Shown here piece by piece: positions 34,175 through 43,293 of a stretch of 64,000 bases of DNA; the first letter of the stretch is position 1; each line of letters starts with the position of its first letter. Origin of the DNA: Bacillota bacterium (GTDB taxonomy: Bacteria > Bacillota > Clostridia > Christensenellales > SZUA-584). Location: contig JAEYKW010000033.1 in NCBI GenBank assembly GCA_023408075.1, forward strand, positions 20,031 through 84,030. The letters run 5' to 3'. The position numbers were made by a program, and so were the translations under genes. Below the pieces are notes generated by a model. That model did no database searches. It had not been told where the DNA came from and was given only the letters and a program-made list of their open reading frames with translations.

Positions 34175-35174
34175 CATGCAGCGGAAAATACTCGCGATTG
34201 AGACATCGTGCGACGAGACGGCGGCAGCGGTGACGCAGGGGCGCAAGGTGATCAGCAGCGCGGTTTATACGCAAAAGGAGCACGAGCTTTACGGCGGCGT
34301 CGTGCCCGAAATCGCTTCGCGCAATCATGTGATGAAGCTTCCGTATATCGTAGACGAAGCGCTGCGGGGCGCGGATATGGGCTTTGCGGATTTGGACGCG
34401 GTCGCCGTGACGGACGGGCCGGGGCTGATCGGCGCGCTGCTTGTCGGCGTGTCGTATGCCAAGGGGCTGAGCTTTTATCATAAGCTGCCGCTGATTCCCG
34501 TGCACCACATCGAGGGGCATATCTGCTCGCTGTTCATTTCGCACGAGACGCTTGAGCCGCCTTTTTTGTGCCTTGTCGTATCGGGCGGGCACTCGCATAT
34601 CGTCGTCGTTGAGGATTACGGCCAATACCGGCTGCTCGGCAAAACGCGCGACGACGCGGTGGGCGAGGCGTTTGACAAAACGGCGCGCGTGCTGGGGCTT
34701 GGGTACCCCGGCGGTCCGAAACTTGAAGCGCTCGCGCGCGAGGGAAAACCCGTCTATCAGTATCCGCGCGGGTTTAAGGGTGAAGCGCACCTTGATTTTA
34801 CGTTCAGCGGCCTCAAAACAGCGGTAATCAACCATATTCACAACATGGAGCAAAAGGGCGAAGCGTACAGCAAGGCCGATATCGCCGCGAGCTTTCAGCA
34901 GGAGGCGGTCGCGTTTCTTGCGGACAACACGTTTGCAGCGGCAGCCCGGACGGGCATCAAAAAAATAGGCATTGCGGGCGGCGTCTCCGCAAACGGTGCG
35001 CTCAGAGCCGAATTTGAGGCGCGTGCAAAAACGCTCGGCCTGGCTTTGTACCTGCCCGAATTTCGCTACTGCACGGACAACGCCGCGATGATCGGCTGTG
35101 CGGCGGCCTTTTCAGCGGTGTCGGACGAGCCGCTGCGCCTCAACGCAAACGCAGGCAAGCTGCTGTTCGAATAG
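34164..35174 (+). CDS. tsaD: tRNA N6-adenosine threonylcarbamoyltransferase
   Basis: A 336-residue Kae1/TsaD ASKHA-fold enzyme that, with TsaB and TsaE, transfers the threonylcarbamoyl group to A37 of ANN-decoding tRNAs. Motifs: AIETSCDETAAAV at the start, metal ligands in HHIEGHI, VSGGHSHI, YPGGPKLEALAREG, and FSGLKTAV. TTG at 34164 is preferred since AGGAG ends 8 bases upstream; ATG at 34176 is the alternative and would leave the motif intact. Confidence 0.95.
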   Translation: MKPDMQRKILAIETSCDETAAAVTQGRKVISSAVYTQKEHELYGGVVPEIASRNHVMKLPYIVDEALRGADMGFADLDAVAVTDGPGLIGALLVGVSYAKGLSFYHKLPLIPVHHIEGHICSLFISHETLEPPFLCLVVSGGHSHIVVVEDYGQYRLLGKTRDDAVGEAFDKTARVLGLGYPGGPKLEALAREGKPVYQYPRGFKGEAHLDFTFSGLKTAVINHIHNMEQKGEAYSKADIAASFQQEAVAFLADNTFAAAARTGIKKIGIAGGVSANGALRAEFEARAKTLGLALYLPEFRYCTDNAAMIGCAAAFSAVSDEPLRLNANAGKLLFE

Positions 35175-35229
35175 CGGTCATATTTTATAAAGATCATAAT
35201 ATAGATGAGATAACGGTCGGAGGTGCTTC

Positions 35230-35910
35230 ATGAAACGCAAGGGACGTTATCTCATCTATTTTCTTATTGTCATCGTGCTGATTGCTTCGCTGCTTGCGAT
35301 ACCGCTCTCGCAGCCCGTGATGAAGCAAAGGGATGCCATCATCGTGATTGATGCGGGACACGGCGGTTTCGACGGCGGTGCGGTGAGCCCCAATGGCGTC
35401 AAGGAGGATGGGCTGAATCTCTCTGTGGCACTGAAGCTTAAAACCATGTGTCTCAATCAGGGGTACAGCGTTATCATGACGCGCGAGGACGAAAGCGCGA
35501 TCGCCGATACCAAGAACTCTGATATGAAGAAGAGAAAGCAGATCATCGAGAATTCCAACGCCGATGTCGTGATTTCCATCCATATGAACAAATTCAGCGA
35601 TACGTCGTGCCACGGGCCGGTCGTCTTTTATCATGAGGATTCGGAAGAAGGAGAGCAGCTCGCGAAAATCATGCAGCAGCAGCTCGTTGAAAAGCTCAAG
35701 CCCGAAAAGCCGCGCGTCGAGAAGCCGGAAACGTATTATATACTGCGCTCGGGCGATTGCCCGTGCGTGCTGGTCGAATGCGGCTTTTTATCCAACGCGC
35801 ACGACGAAGAGCTGCTGCAGACGGAGGATTATCAGGAGCTTTGCGCTTCGGCCATATTCAAGGGGCTGCAGCTGTATTTCTCACAGCGATATACGTCTAC
35901 GCCCGCATAG
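35230..35910 (+). CDS. cwlD: N-acetylmuramoyl-L-alanine amidase CwlD
   Basis: A 226-residue Amidase_3 with an N-terminal membrane anchor (about residues 8-27). Zinc and catalytic motifs are DAGHGGFDGGA (about 38-48), a Glu in the VKEDGLNL segment, SIHMNKF, and the C-terminal VECGFLSN. In spore formers CwlD removes side peptides to make muramic-delta-lactam in cortex peptidoglycan. GGAGGTG precedes the ATG. The neighbourhood (spoVB upstream, spoIVA downstream) fits sporulation. Confidence 0.9.
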   Translation: MKRKGRYLIYFLIVIVLIASLLAIPLSQPVMKQRDAIIVIDAGHGGFDGGAVSPNGVKEDGLNLSVALKLKTMCLNQGYSVIMTREDESAIADTKNSDMKKRKQIIENSNADVVISIHMNKFSDTSCHGPVVFYHEDSEEGEQLAKIMQQQLVEKLKPEKPRVEKPETYYILRSGDCPCVLVECGFLSNAHDEELLQTEDYQELCASAIFKGLQLYFSQRYTSTPA

Positions 35911-36086
35911 ATCATAAGAAAAAGTAAGCTCTGCAACCCCGCCTCTATATCTTAAGCGGGCATAACGCTTGCATTCACGGCGGTTTGTTTTCCCTTTTGA
36001 TAAACATATGTCGGCAAGCTTCTCATAACCCCAATATACATAAATTCCGTGCCACTCACGTCTCACAAAATTCAAACTTTATTCCG

Positions 36087-36134
36087 TTGCTTTTTTCTGA
36101 AAACAGTGTATAATAAAGGTCAAAGATAGTCAAA
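36087..36134 (+). promoter_or_regulatory. SigA promoter with perfect CtsR operator
   Basis: TTGCTT (36087-36092), 16 bases, TATAAT (36109-36114), then GGTCAAA-GAT-AGTCAAA (36118-36134), matching the CtsR tandem heptad consensus at every fixed position. It lies just downstream of the -10, where repression of the operon by CtsR is expected. Confidence 0.92.
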
Positions 36135-36149
36135 TGAGGAGATGAAAAC

Positions 36150-36617
36150 ATGTCTATTCTCAGTGATACGATTGAAACGTTCATCAAAGAATTGATGAGT
36201 GAATATGAAGGAAAAATAGAGCTGCAAAGGAACGAACTCGCGCAGCATTTTAATTGCGCACCCTCACAGATCAATTATGTGCTGGCCACGCGCTTTACGC
36301 CCGACAAGGGATACATAATAGAAAGTCGGCGCGGCGGCGGCGGATACATACGTCTGCTGCGCCTCAGCATCGACGAGTCGGATCACCTGTTTACACTTGT
36401 GACCACGCGCATCGGCGAGAGCATATCCGAGCGCGACGCGCAGGATGTGATATGCCGTCTCGTGGAAAGCAAAGCGGTCAGCAGGCGTGAAGGAGCGCTC
36501 ATGAGCGCGGCGGTGTCGGATAAGTCCTTAAGCATTCCGGCCATGCTCAAGGATCACGTCAGAGCCAGCATTTTAAAGCAGCTTGTGCTTGTGCTGCTGA
36601 GCGGGGAGGAAAAGTAA
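36150..36617 (+). CDS. ctsR: class III heat-shock repressor CtsR
   Basis: A 155-residue CtsR with winged-helix N-terminus (ISD/LSDTIETFIKELM, CAPSQINYVLATRFTP) and the glycine-rich wing ESRRGGGGYIRL that senses heat and contacts DNA. It represses clp genes and is inactivated by heat and by McsB. Its own operator is present upstream. GAGGAGATG precedes the ATG. The stop codon shares its final base region with the mcsA start (36617). Confidence 0.95.
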   Translation: MSILSDTIETFIKELMSEYEGKIELQRNELAQHFNCAPSQINYVLATRFTPDKGYIIESRRGGGGYIRLLRLSIDESDHLFTLVTTRIGESISERDAQDVICRLVESKAVSRREGALMSAAVSDKSLSIPAMLKDHVRASILKQLVLVLLSGEEK

Positions 36618-37117
36618 TGCTGTGCGACAATTGTTTGAAGAATAACGCAACCGTCCATATGACGACATTCGTCAACGGACAGGTGAAAACGGTGCATTTG
36701 TGTGCCCAGTGCGCGTCCAAGAAAAAATCGGCGGTCGTGATGCCGTGGTTCTCGTTCAACGACTTTATGAGCACGTTTTACGAGGAAGCCGAGGTGCAGG
36801 GACAGCAGTGCGAAGTCTGCGGCACCACTCTCGAAAGCTTTAAGAAAGACGGCAAGCTCGGCTGCGTCAACTGCTTTAAGGTGTTTGAAGACAGCATCAG
36901 CCCGGCGATCAAGAGCATTCACATGAGCCTTGTTCATACGGGCAAGCGGCCCGGCGAGCGCGTGGAGGTGCACCCGGGCAAAGAGAAGGAAGAGGATGAG
37001 CGGCTGACCCGCAAGGAACAGCTCAAAGCCGAGCTCAAAGAAGCGGTGGCGGCAGAGAATTTTGAAGAGGCGGCGCGGCTTCGCGACGAAATCGTGCTGC
37101 TCGAAAAGGAGGGATGA
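36617..37117 (+). CDS. mcsA: McsA, activator of protein-arginine kinase
   Basis: A 166-residue protein with two zinc-binding CxxC pairs near the N-terminus (CDNC, CAQC) and two more in the middle (CEVC, CVNC), then a C-terminal UVR motif (VAAENFEEAARLRDEI). McsA activates McsB and links it to ClpC. Coupled by overlap to both ctsR and mcsB. Confidence 0.93.
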   Translation: MLCDNCLKNNATVHMTTFVNGQVKTVHLCAQCASKKKSAVVMPWFSFNDFMSTFYEEAEVQGQQCEVCGTTLESFKKDGKLGCVNCFKVFEDSISPAIKSIHMSLVHTGKRPGERVEVHPGKEKEEDERLTRKEQLKAELKEAVAAENFEEAARLRDEIVLLEKEG

Positions 37118-38127
37118 GCATGAATTGGCTTGAAGACGGCGCACCGGAAAGTGACGTGGTGGTGTCCACGCGCATACGGCTGGCCAGAAACCTGGCCGAT
37201 GTGCCTTTCCCGGCCCGCATCGTGAGCCCGGACGATATCGAAAAGGTGCACGGGCTTGCAAAACAGTCGCTGCTGGTCTCGCCCGAGTTTTCCTATGCGC
37301 GTCTCAGCGAGATGTCGGAGCTTGAAAAACGCGCGCTCGTGGAAGAGCATGTGATCAGCACGGATTTATCGCGCAGCCGTTTCGGGGGGCTTATCACAAG
37401 CGGCGACCAGAGCATCAGCGTGATGATACTCGAGGAAGACCATTACCGGCTGCAAAGCTTAAGCTCGGGGCTCGCGCTCTACAAAGCGTTCGACGCGGCA
37501 GACCGCCTTGACAACATGCTCAGCGATGGCGTGAATTATGCCTTCGACGAGAAACTCGGGTTTTTAACGAGCTGCCCGACGAATTTGGGGACGGGCCTGC
37601 GCGCTTCGCTGATGCTGCATCTGCCGGCGCTGACGGCGGCTAAGGCGCTGCCGCGCATCACCTCGATGATCAGCAAGGTGGGCATGACGGTGCGCGGCGC
37701 CTTCGGAGAGGGCAGCGCGGCATCGGGCGCGTTCTATCAGATATCGAATCAGGTGACGCTCGGCGTATCCGAAAAGGAAATACTCTCGCGGCTGCTGCTG
37801 ATGGCGAACAAGGTAATCAATTTTGAACGCGCAACGCGCAAGGAGCTCTACAGCAGCTTGGGGATAGCGCTCGAAGACCGCATTTGGCGCGCGGTGGGCA
37901 TACTTAAGTTCGCAAAGCGCCTCGGAGATGCCGAAGCGCAAAAGCTCGTATCCGATGTGGCGTTCGGCGTATCGCTCGGCATCGTGCCGGATCTTAAAAG
38001 CAGCCAGCTTTATAAGGTGATGATGAACACGCGTCCCGCTATTATTGCGCAGCGGTACGGACAAATGAACGCCGCCGACAGGGATGTGTCGCGCGCGGAG
38101 ATGATTAAACAGGTTTTTGCCTCTTGA
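37114..38127 (+). CDS. mcsB: protein-arginine kinase McsB
   Basis: A 337-residue phosphagen-kinase-fold enzyme. It starts with VVVSTRIRLARNLADVPFP, and has CPTNLGTGLRASLMLHLP and RGAFGEGSAASG, the nucleotide and phosphate-binding segments. It phosphorylates arginines on proteins, marking them for ClpCP, and on CtsR. Preceded by GGAGG within the mcsA end; ATG at 37114 or the in-frame ATG two codons later are both possible. Confidence 0.95.
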   Translation: MSMNWLEDGAPESDVVVSTRIRLARNLADVPFPARIVSPDDIEKVHGLAKQSLLVSPEFSYARLSEMSELEKRALVEEHVISTDLSRSRFGGLITSGDQSISVMILEEDHYRLQSLSSGLALYKAFDAADRLDNMLSDGVNYAFDEKLGFLTSCPTNLGTGLRASLMLHLPALTAAKALPRITSMISKVGMTVRGAFGEGSAASGAFYQISNQVTLGVSEKEILSRLLLMANKVINFERATRKELYSSLGIALEDRIWRAVGILKFAKRLGDAEAQKLVSDVAFGVSLGIVPDLKSSQLYKVMMNTRPAIIAQRYGQMNAADRDVSRAEMIKQVFAS

Positions 38128-38143
38128 AGGGAGAAAATGATAT

Positions 38144-40639
38144 ATGGATTTTTTTGCGAAATTTACGGAGGGCGCGAAAAACGCGCTCAAACATGCGGAA
38201 AAGAAAGCGCGGGAGCTGGGCCACAACTATGTGGGCACCGAGCATCTGCTGCTGGGGCTGATATGTGAAAAGGAAGGCGCGGCGGCCAATCTGCTTAACC
38301 TCTCGGGTGTTACTGAAGAATCGGTGATGCAAAATGTGCTCGCGCTGATCGGACAGGGCGATTTTGTGTTTACCCAAGGCTTTGGCTATACGCCGCGCTC
38401 CAAAAAGATACTTGAGCTCAGCGTGACGCTGTCAAGACAGCTCGGGCAGAGCTATGTGGGCACGGAGCATATATTGATGGCGCTGATCCGCGAAAAGGAA
38501 GGCGTCGCGTTTAAAATACTCAGCGACCTCGGCGCGGACTTCGGCGAGTTGGAAAACGGCATTTACAATGTGACGGGCGAGAACGCGGAGCCGGGCGAGA
38601 CCAGCACGAAGAAGGACATGAAAACGCCGAAGCTCGATAAATTCGGGCGCGATTTGACAAAGGCCGCCAAGGACGGCGAGCTCGACCCCGTGATCGGGCG
38701 CGCGCAGGAGATTGAGCGCATCACGCAGATACTCTCGCGGCGCACCAAGAACAACCCCGTGCTGATCGGTGAGCCGGGCGTCGGCAAGTCGGCGATCGCG
38801 GAAGGGCTTGCGCAGCGTATCGCGGAGGGCAACGTGCCGGAACTGCTGCGCAGCAAACGCGTGGTTTCGCTCGACCTTGCGGGCATGATCGCGGGGACGA
38901 AGTACCGCGGCGAATTTGAAGACCGGCTCAAGGACGTGCTGAAAGACCTGCAGTCGTCGGGCAGTGTGATACTGTTTATCGACGAGATCCATACCATTGT
39001 GGGCGCGGGTGCGGCGGAGGGCGCGATGGACGCGGCCAGTATATTGAAACCGGCGCTCGCGCGCGGCGAGATACAGGTGGTCGGCGCGACGACATACGAT
39101 GAATACAGAAAACACATAGAGAAGGACGCGGCGCTCGAACGGCGTTTCCAGCCGGTTACCGTGGGCGAACCCACGCGCGAAGAGGCCATAGAGATATTGA
39201 AGGGCCTGCGCGACAGGTATGAAGCGCACCACCGCGTCAAGATCACGGATGATGCGTTAAAGGCGGCTGTGGAGCTTTCCAGCCGGTATCTGATGGATCG
39301 CTTTCTGCCCGACAAGGCGATTGACCTTATGGACGAAGCGGCCTCCAAGGTGCGGCTGAGTCTGTATACCGCGCCGCCGGATTTAAAGGAGCTCGAGGAA
39401 AAGCAGGAAGAGCTGCGCAAGGAAAAGGACCAGGCGATTACGCACCAGAATTTTGAAAAAGCAGCCGAAGTGCGCGACGAGGAAAAGAAGGTTGAAAAAC
39501 AGATCGCCGAGATGAAGCGCATATGGGAGAAGGACACGAGCCGCCGTGAGGGCGAGGTGACGGAGAAGGAGATTGCCGAGATCGTGTCCAACTGGACGCA
39601 TATCCCGGTCGTCAAGCTCACCGAGGACGAAGCCAACCGGCTGCTCAATATGGAAGCGACGCTGCACCGCCGTGTGATCGGGCAGGATGAAGCCTGTGTG
39701 GCGGTTGCGAAATCAATACGGCGCTCGCGCGCGGGCCTTAAGGACCCCAAGCGCCCCGTCGGGTCGTTCATATTCTTAGGGCCGACGGGCGTCGGCAAAA
39801 CCGAGCTGTCGCGCGCACTGGCTGAGGCGCTGTTCGGCGATGAAAATGCGCTGATACGCCTTGATATGTCGGAGTACATGGAAAAGCACGCGGTGAGCAA
39901 GCTGATCGGATCGCCGCCGGGCTATGTCGGCTTCGATGAAGGCGGCCAGCTGACCGAGAAAATAAGGCGGCATCCGTATTCGGTGCTGCTGCTCGACGAG
40001 ATCGAAAAGGCGCATCCCGATGTGTTCAACATCATGCTGCAGATACTCGAAGACGGGCGACTGACCGATTCAAAAGGCCGCGTCGTGGATTTTAAGAACT
40101 GCGTGATCATCATGACGTCTAACCTCGGCGCGACCAACATTGATGTCAAGCGCATCGGATTCGCCGTGGAAAAGGGCGACAGGGGCTATGAAAGTATGAA
40201 GCAGGGCATTATGGAAGAGCTTAAAAAAGCGTTCCGCCCCGAGTTCATCAACAGGCTTGATGACATCATCGTGTTCCACAAATTAAGCCCCGAGCACACG
40301 AAGCAGATTGTGAAGCTTATGCTTGGCAGCGTAATCAAGCGGCTCGAAGAGCGCGAGATTTACCTCACCTATTCGGAGGATGCGGTGGAGCATCTGGCTA
40401 AGGAAGGCTTTGATGAAAATTACGGTGCGCGCCCGCTGCGCCGCATGATCCAGCAAATTGTGGAGGATGAGCTGTCCGAGGAGATACTCAAAGGGCACAT
40501 CAGCATAAAGGACCACGTGGCGATGTACATGCAGGACGGCAAGCCTGCGTTTAAAAAGCAGCAGGGAGCACAGCCGGGCGAGCCGGTTACGCAGGAAGAC
40601 AGTGTTCACGAGCCGGAAAAACAGGAAGAAAACGCGTAA
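38144..40639 (+). CDS. clpC: ATP-dependent Clp protease ATPase subunit ClpC
   Basis: An 831-residue Hsp100 unfoldase. Two Clp_N repeats (about residues 1-145) are followed by AAA1 with Walker A GEPGVGKSA, a middle domain with a UVR-like helix (HQNFEKAAEVRDEE, about 435-450), and AAA2 with GPTGVGKTEL and the Clp-B-type C-terminal domain. It pairs with ClpP to degrade misfolded and arginine-phosphorylated proteins. Last gene of the CtsR operon. Confidence 0.97.
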   Translation: MDFFAKFTEGAKNALKHAEKKARELGHNYVGTEHLLLGLICEKEGAAANLLNLSGVTEESVMQNVLALIGQGDFVFTQGFGYTPRSKKILELSVTLSRQLGQSYVGTEHILMALIREKEGVAFKILSDLGADFGELENGIYNVTGENAEPGETSTKKDMKTPKLDKFGRDLTKAAKDGELDPVIGRAQEIERITQILSRRTKNNPVLIGEPGVGKSAIAEGLAQRIAEGNVPELLRSKRVVSLDLAGMIAGTKYRGEFEDRLKDVLKDLQSSGSVILFIDEIHTIVGAGAAEGAMDAASILKPALARGEIQVVGATTYDEYRKHIEKDAALERRFQPVTVGEPTREEAIEILKGLRDRYEAHHRVKITDDALKAAVELSSRYLMDRFLPDKAIDLMDEAASKVRLSLYTAPPDLKELEEKQEELRKEKDQAITHQNFEKAAEVRDEEKKVEKQIAEMKRIWEKDTSRREGEVTEKEIAEIVSNWTHIPVVKLTEDEANRLLNMEATLHRRVIGQDEACVAVAKSIRRSRAGLKDPKRPVGSFIFLGPTGVGKTELSRALAEALFGDENALIRLDMSEYMEKHAVSKLIGSPPGYVGFDEGGQLTEKIRRHPYSVLLLDEIEKAHPDVFNIMLQILEDGRLTDSKGRVVDFKNCVIIMTSNLGATNIDVKRIGFAVEKGDRGYESMKQGIMEELKKAFRPEFINRLDDIIVFHKLSPEHTKQIVKLMLGSVIKRLEEREIYLTYSEDAVEHLAKEGFDENYGARPLRRMIQQIVEDELSEEILKGHISIKDHVAMYMQDGKPAFKKQQGAQPGEPVTQEDSVHEPEKQEENA

Positions 40640-40647
40640 ATGATTAA

Positions 40648-40667
40648 GGAGCGGGATTTCCGCTCCT
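40648..40667 (+). repeat. terminator-stem duplicate 1 after clpC
   Basis: GGAGCGGGATTTCCGCTCCT, a 7-bp stem with 5-base loop, without T-run. The same 20 bases recur at 40822-40841, where a T-run follows. Confidence 0.7.
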
Positions 40668-40691
40668 CAGGCTGCTGACAAAATACTAAAC

Positions 40692-40796
40692 GTCATTTTG
40701 AGTGAGCGTAAGCGATCGAAAAATCCCATGTTAAACGCGTTTAGCCATGGGATGCTTTCCACTTCGTAGTCACGTCGCTACGCTCCTCAGCATGAC
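40692..40796. repeat. GTCAT-ended dispersed repeat, short copy
   Basis: Begins GTCATTTTGAGTGAGCG and ends CTCCTCAGCATGAC (complement GTCATGCTGAGGAG), so the ends are inverted. CAGGCTG occurs 17 bases before the GTCAT, exactly as in the copy at 63755, so the element may begin at 40668. It contains an internal palindrome around CCATGGG. Confidence 0.6.
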
Positions 40797-40821
40797 AGGG
40801 TGGGGTTTTTCATCAAGCTGA

Positions 40822-40845
40822 GGAGCGGGATTTCCGCTCCTTTTT
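40822..40845 (+). terminator. terminator, duplicate 2, downstream of clpC
   Basis: GGAGCGG, loop GATTT, CCGCTCC, then TTTTT. It is the functional-looking copy of the stem seen at 40648. Between here and 41144 no gene is supported; a hairpin CATACAA/TTGTATG lies at 40934-40961. Confidence 0.75.
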
Positions 40846-41150
40846 GCATTGCTGATAAAATTACATGTTTCATTTTTGGTTGGCGTAAACAGCAGCTTCG
40901 CGAAGGGAGTTGTCGGTATCAAGCTGGTTCACTCATACAAACACCAAAAGGTGCTTGTATGATAAGGCAAAAAAGTTCGGTGCTTGCATTCGCTCTGTCG
41001 CTTAGGGCTTATGATCATTGAGCCATCAGTGATTTCACAATAACTGCCTGAGAATACGTAAAGCCATTTGTAAGCAGAGCGGGCTTTGCAAAAAAACGGC
41101 AGGATGGTATGATATAGAAATAGTCTATTGGAAATGGAGCGATTTTGCTT

Positions 41151-41675
41151 ATGACAGCCGAACTGCGCCGCAAAGAAATTACGGATATTCTTCGAAAACG
41201 CCAGTCGCCTTTAAGCGCGGCTGACCTTGCCAAAAAGCTGAATGTGACGCGCCAGACCATCGTGGGTGACGTCGCCTTGCTGCGCGCGCTGGGGCTCGAT
41301 ATTCTCGCAACGCCGACAGGGTATATATTCGCTTCCAACATAGAAAAGAACTCGATGATACAGCGGACATTGGCGTGCTGCCACGTTCCCGAAGAGCTCG
41401 AAGAAGAGCTTTATGCGATCGTCGATAACGGCGGAGAGATACTCGATGTGGTTGTGGAGCACCCGATATACGGGCAGATCACGGGGCGTCTTGATATCAA
41501 GTCGCGCTTTGAAGCGAGCCGCTTTGTGGACAGCGTCTGCAAACAGAACGCGCCGCTGCTCTCCCAGCTCACAGGGGGTATCCATCTGCATACCGTCCGC
41601 TGTAAGGACGAAGATACGTTTCAACGCATACTGAATGCGCTTTCGCAAAAAGGATTGCTGCTCAGCAAAGAATAA
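41151..41675 (+). CDS. niaR: niacin-responsive repressor NiaR
   Basis: A 174-residue repressor with N-terminal HTH_11 (RRKEITDILRKRQSPLSAADLAKKLNVTRQTIV) split into helix pairs, and a C-terminal 3H domain, whose conserved histidines are visible in VEHPIYGQI and GGIHLHTVR. NiaR binds niacin and represses NAD synthesis and niacin uptake genes. The niaX transporter gene follows. ATG at 41151 or TTG at 41145 are both possible after GGAG (41136-41139). Confidence 0.92.
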   Translation: MTAELRRKEITDILRKRQSPLSAADLAKKLNVTRQTIVGDVALLRALGLDILATPTGYIFASNIEKNSMIQRTLACCHVPEELEEELYAIVDNGGEILDVVVEHPIYGQITGRLDIKSRFEASRFVDSVCKQNAPLLSQLTGGIHLHTVRCKDEDTFQRILNALSQKGLLLSKE

Positions 41676-41699
41676 TTCCGTTTTTCTGTGTAAAAACTA

Positions 41700-41752
41700 T
41701 TGCAGTTGAAACGCAGCGCGGTTATAATGTCATTGCAGGTGTAAAGACACCT
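41700..41752 (+). promoter_or_regulatory. niaX promoter with candidate NiaR operator
   Basis: TTGCAG (41700-41705), 17 bases, TATAAT (41723-41728), then a perfect palindrome AGGTGT-AAAG-ACACCT (41737-41752) over the start region. Its place between niaR and niaX makes NiaR the probable ligand. Confidence 0.7.
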
Positions 41753-41780
41753 ATAATGACACGGGTGGGGGTTAATTCAT

Positions 41781-42359
41781 ATGAATACATCAGTACGCGT
41801 TCACAGAATGACATTGGCGGCAGTGCTTAGCGCCATCGGCATCATTATACCCATGTTTATGCCGCTTAAAATCGTCATTCCGCCGATTGTTTCGTTTACG
41901 TTTGCAAGCCATGTGCCTATATTCATCGCGATGTTTATATCGCCCTTTACAGCAGGCTTTGTGGCGGTCATTACAACGCTCGGCTTTTTGCTCGCGGGTT
42001 TCCCGATAGAAATCGTATTGCGGGCGGCCACACATTTGATTTTTGCGCTTGGCGGCGCACTGTATTTGCGCAGCAACAGGCAAATCCTCGAATCGCTCCC
42101 CAAGGCCACTTTGTTTGCTTTTGTGATTGCGTTGATTCACGGGGCTTGCGAAGCGATTGCCGTAACGCCTTTCTTTATAACCGGTAGCCTGAAGGAAGCC
42201 TTTTATTCTCAAGGGTATCTGACCACGGTGCTGGGGCTTGTCGGAGGCGGTTCAGTCGTACACAGCATGGTTGATTTCTTCCTTGCATTGCTGATTTGGA
42301 AGCCGCTGAGCAAGATGAAATCGCTGTCCGAGCTGTCTTCAAAGCCGAAAACTGCCTGA
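41781..42359 (+). CDS. niaX: ECF-transporter S component for niacin
   Basis: A 192-residue membrane protein with about six helices and the N-terminal RMTLAAVLSAIGIIIPMFMP expected of NiaX substrate-binding subunits. It binds niacin and uses shared EcfA/EcfT subunits encoded elsewhere. The adjacency to niaR supports the substrate. A ribosome site GGGTGGGGG precedes the ATG. Followed by a terminator. Confidence 0.88.
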   Translation: MNTSVRVHRMTLAAVLSAIGIIIPMFMPLKIVIPPIVSFTFASHVPIFIAMFISPFTAGFVAVITTLGFLLAGFPIEIVLRAATHLIFALGGALYLRSNRQILESLPKATLFAFVIALIHGACEAIAVTPFFITGSLKEAFYSQGYLTTVLGLVGGGSVVHSMVDFFLALLIWKPLSKMKSLSELSSKPKTA

Positions 42360-42390
42360 AACATCACTTGATTGATTCACAGTGAAATAA

Positions 42391-42425
42391 ATTCCCGCTT
42401 GTCTGCAACGGGCGGGAATATTTTT
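42391..42425 (+). terminator. terminator after niaX
   Basis: ATTCCCGC (42391-42398) pairs with GCGGGAAT (42412-42419), then ATTTTT. Confidence 0.75.
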
Positions 42426-42524
42426 ACCAACGTTAATAAACGACTTTGTGTAAAGATAGAAATTTAGCATGCAGAACAGCGGGGGCTGCGTATTAAGCCG
42501 TGTGTAATACAATAAGGAGGGAAC

Positions 42525-42932
42525 ATGGAAAAAGATATTTGGAACGTACTGTATGAGAAAGCGCTGGCCGTGCTGAGTCCGAGAAAGATTTCACCGTTTA
42601 TCGAAGCGGGTGCGGTCGCAAGCGCCATACTCACAAAATCCGGCCGGATATTTGTCGGCGTCTGCATCGACACGGCCAGCACGCTCGGCATGTGCGCGGA
42701 GCGCAATGCCATAGCCAATATGATTACGAACGGTGAAAGCCAAATTGATAAAGTCGTGGCGGTCATGGAAGACGGCAATGTCGGCTCGCCGTGCGGCGCC
42801 TGCCGTGAATATATGATGCAGCTTGATAAGCACAGTGAGGACATTGAAATATTGATGGATCAAAAAACAAAAAAGACGGTAAGACTTGGCGAATTGATCC
42901 CCGATTGGTGGGGAAAGGCCTATTTTCAATAA
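42525..42932 (+). CDS. cytidine deaminase-family protein
   Basis: A 135-residue zinc deaminase. The catalytic segment is CAERNAIANM (zinc Cys and general-acid Glu), and the second zinc pair is in SPCGACREYM. The fold and length suit homotetrameric cytidine deaminases; the CAERNA and the C-terminal tail also resemble blasticidin-S-deaminase-like members, so substrate is not certain. AAGGAGGG precedes the ATG. It stands alone; the region 42933-43180 holds no supported gene. Confidence 0.85.
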   Translation: MEKDIWNVLYEKALAVLSPRKISPFIEAGAVASAILTKSGRIFVGVCIDTASTLGMCAERNAIANMITNGESQIDKVVAVMEDGNVGSPCGACREYMMQLDKHSEDIEILMDQKTKKTVRLGELIPDWWGKAYFQ

Positions 42933-43182
42933 ATCTTAACTACAAAGAGATGGTCAGATCATCTCAGGGTGTTAGAGACCCTTATTTCGTTTTTCCCAAT
43001 CATTTAAGGAAGGCCTTGAGGTTAATCGCCAGCCGAAAACGACCGGATCGTCATTTTTATGATTCTTTCAGACTCATTTGCCTTTATTATGATACAGAGA
43101 AGGCGGGTGTTATCGGAAAATGAAATCTCAGTATATTCGTTTTGATGTGTGTATGATTCGCGGGGATGAGTATTTGCCGAAT

Positions 43183-43213
43183 AGACGAATTGCATCCGGT
43201 TCGTCTCTTTTTT
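43183..43213 (+). terminator. terminator upstream of spoIVA
   Basis: AGACGAA (43183-43189), 10-base loop, TTCGTCT (43200-43206), then CTTTTTTATT. The stretch from the deaminase stop to here may be a long 3' end. Confidence 0.7.
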
Positions 43214-43293
43214 ATTGAGGAAAAATGCATGATAATGCGCATACGTTCATATATATCTAGTGTTTAAGCAAACTAGACGATGGAGGATGCGCC

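Noticed and set aside
38563..39900. Long open frame antisense to clpC
   Set aside because: Ser-rich shadow frame caused by codon bias of clpC, with no own start signals.
42905..43123. Small gene overlapping the end of the deaminase gene
   Set aside because: No ribosome site and composition unlike a protein; more likely a chance frame.
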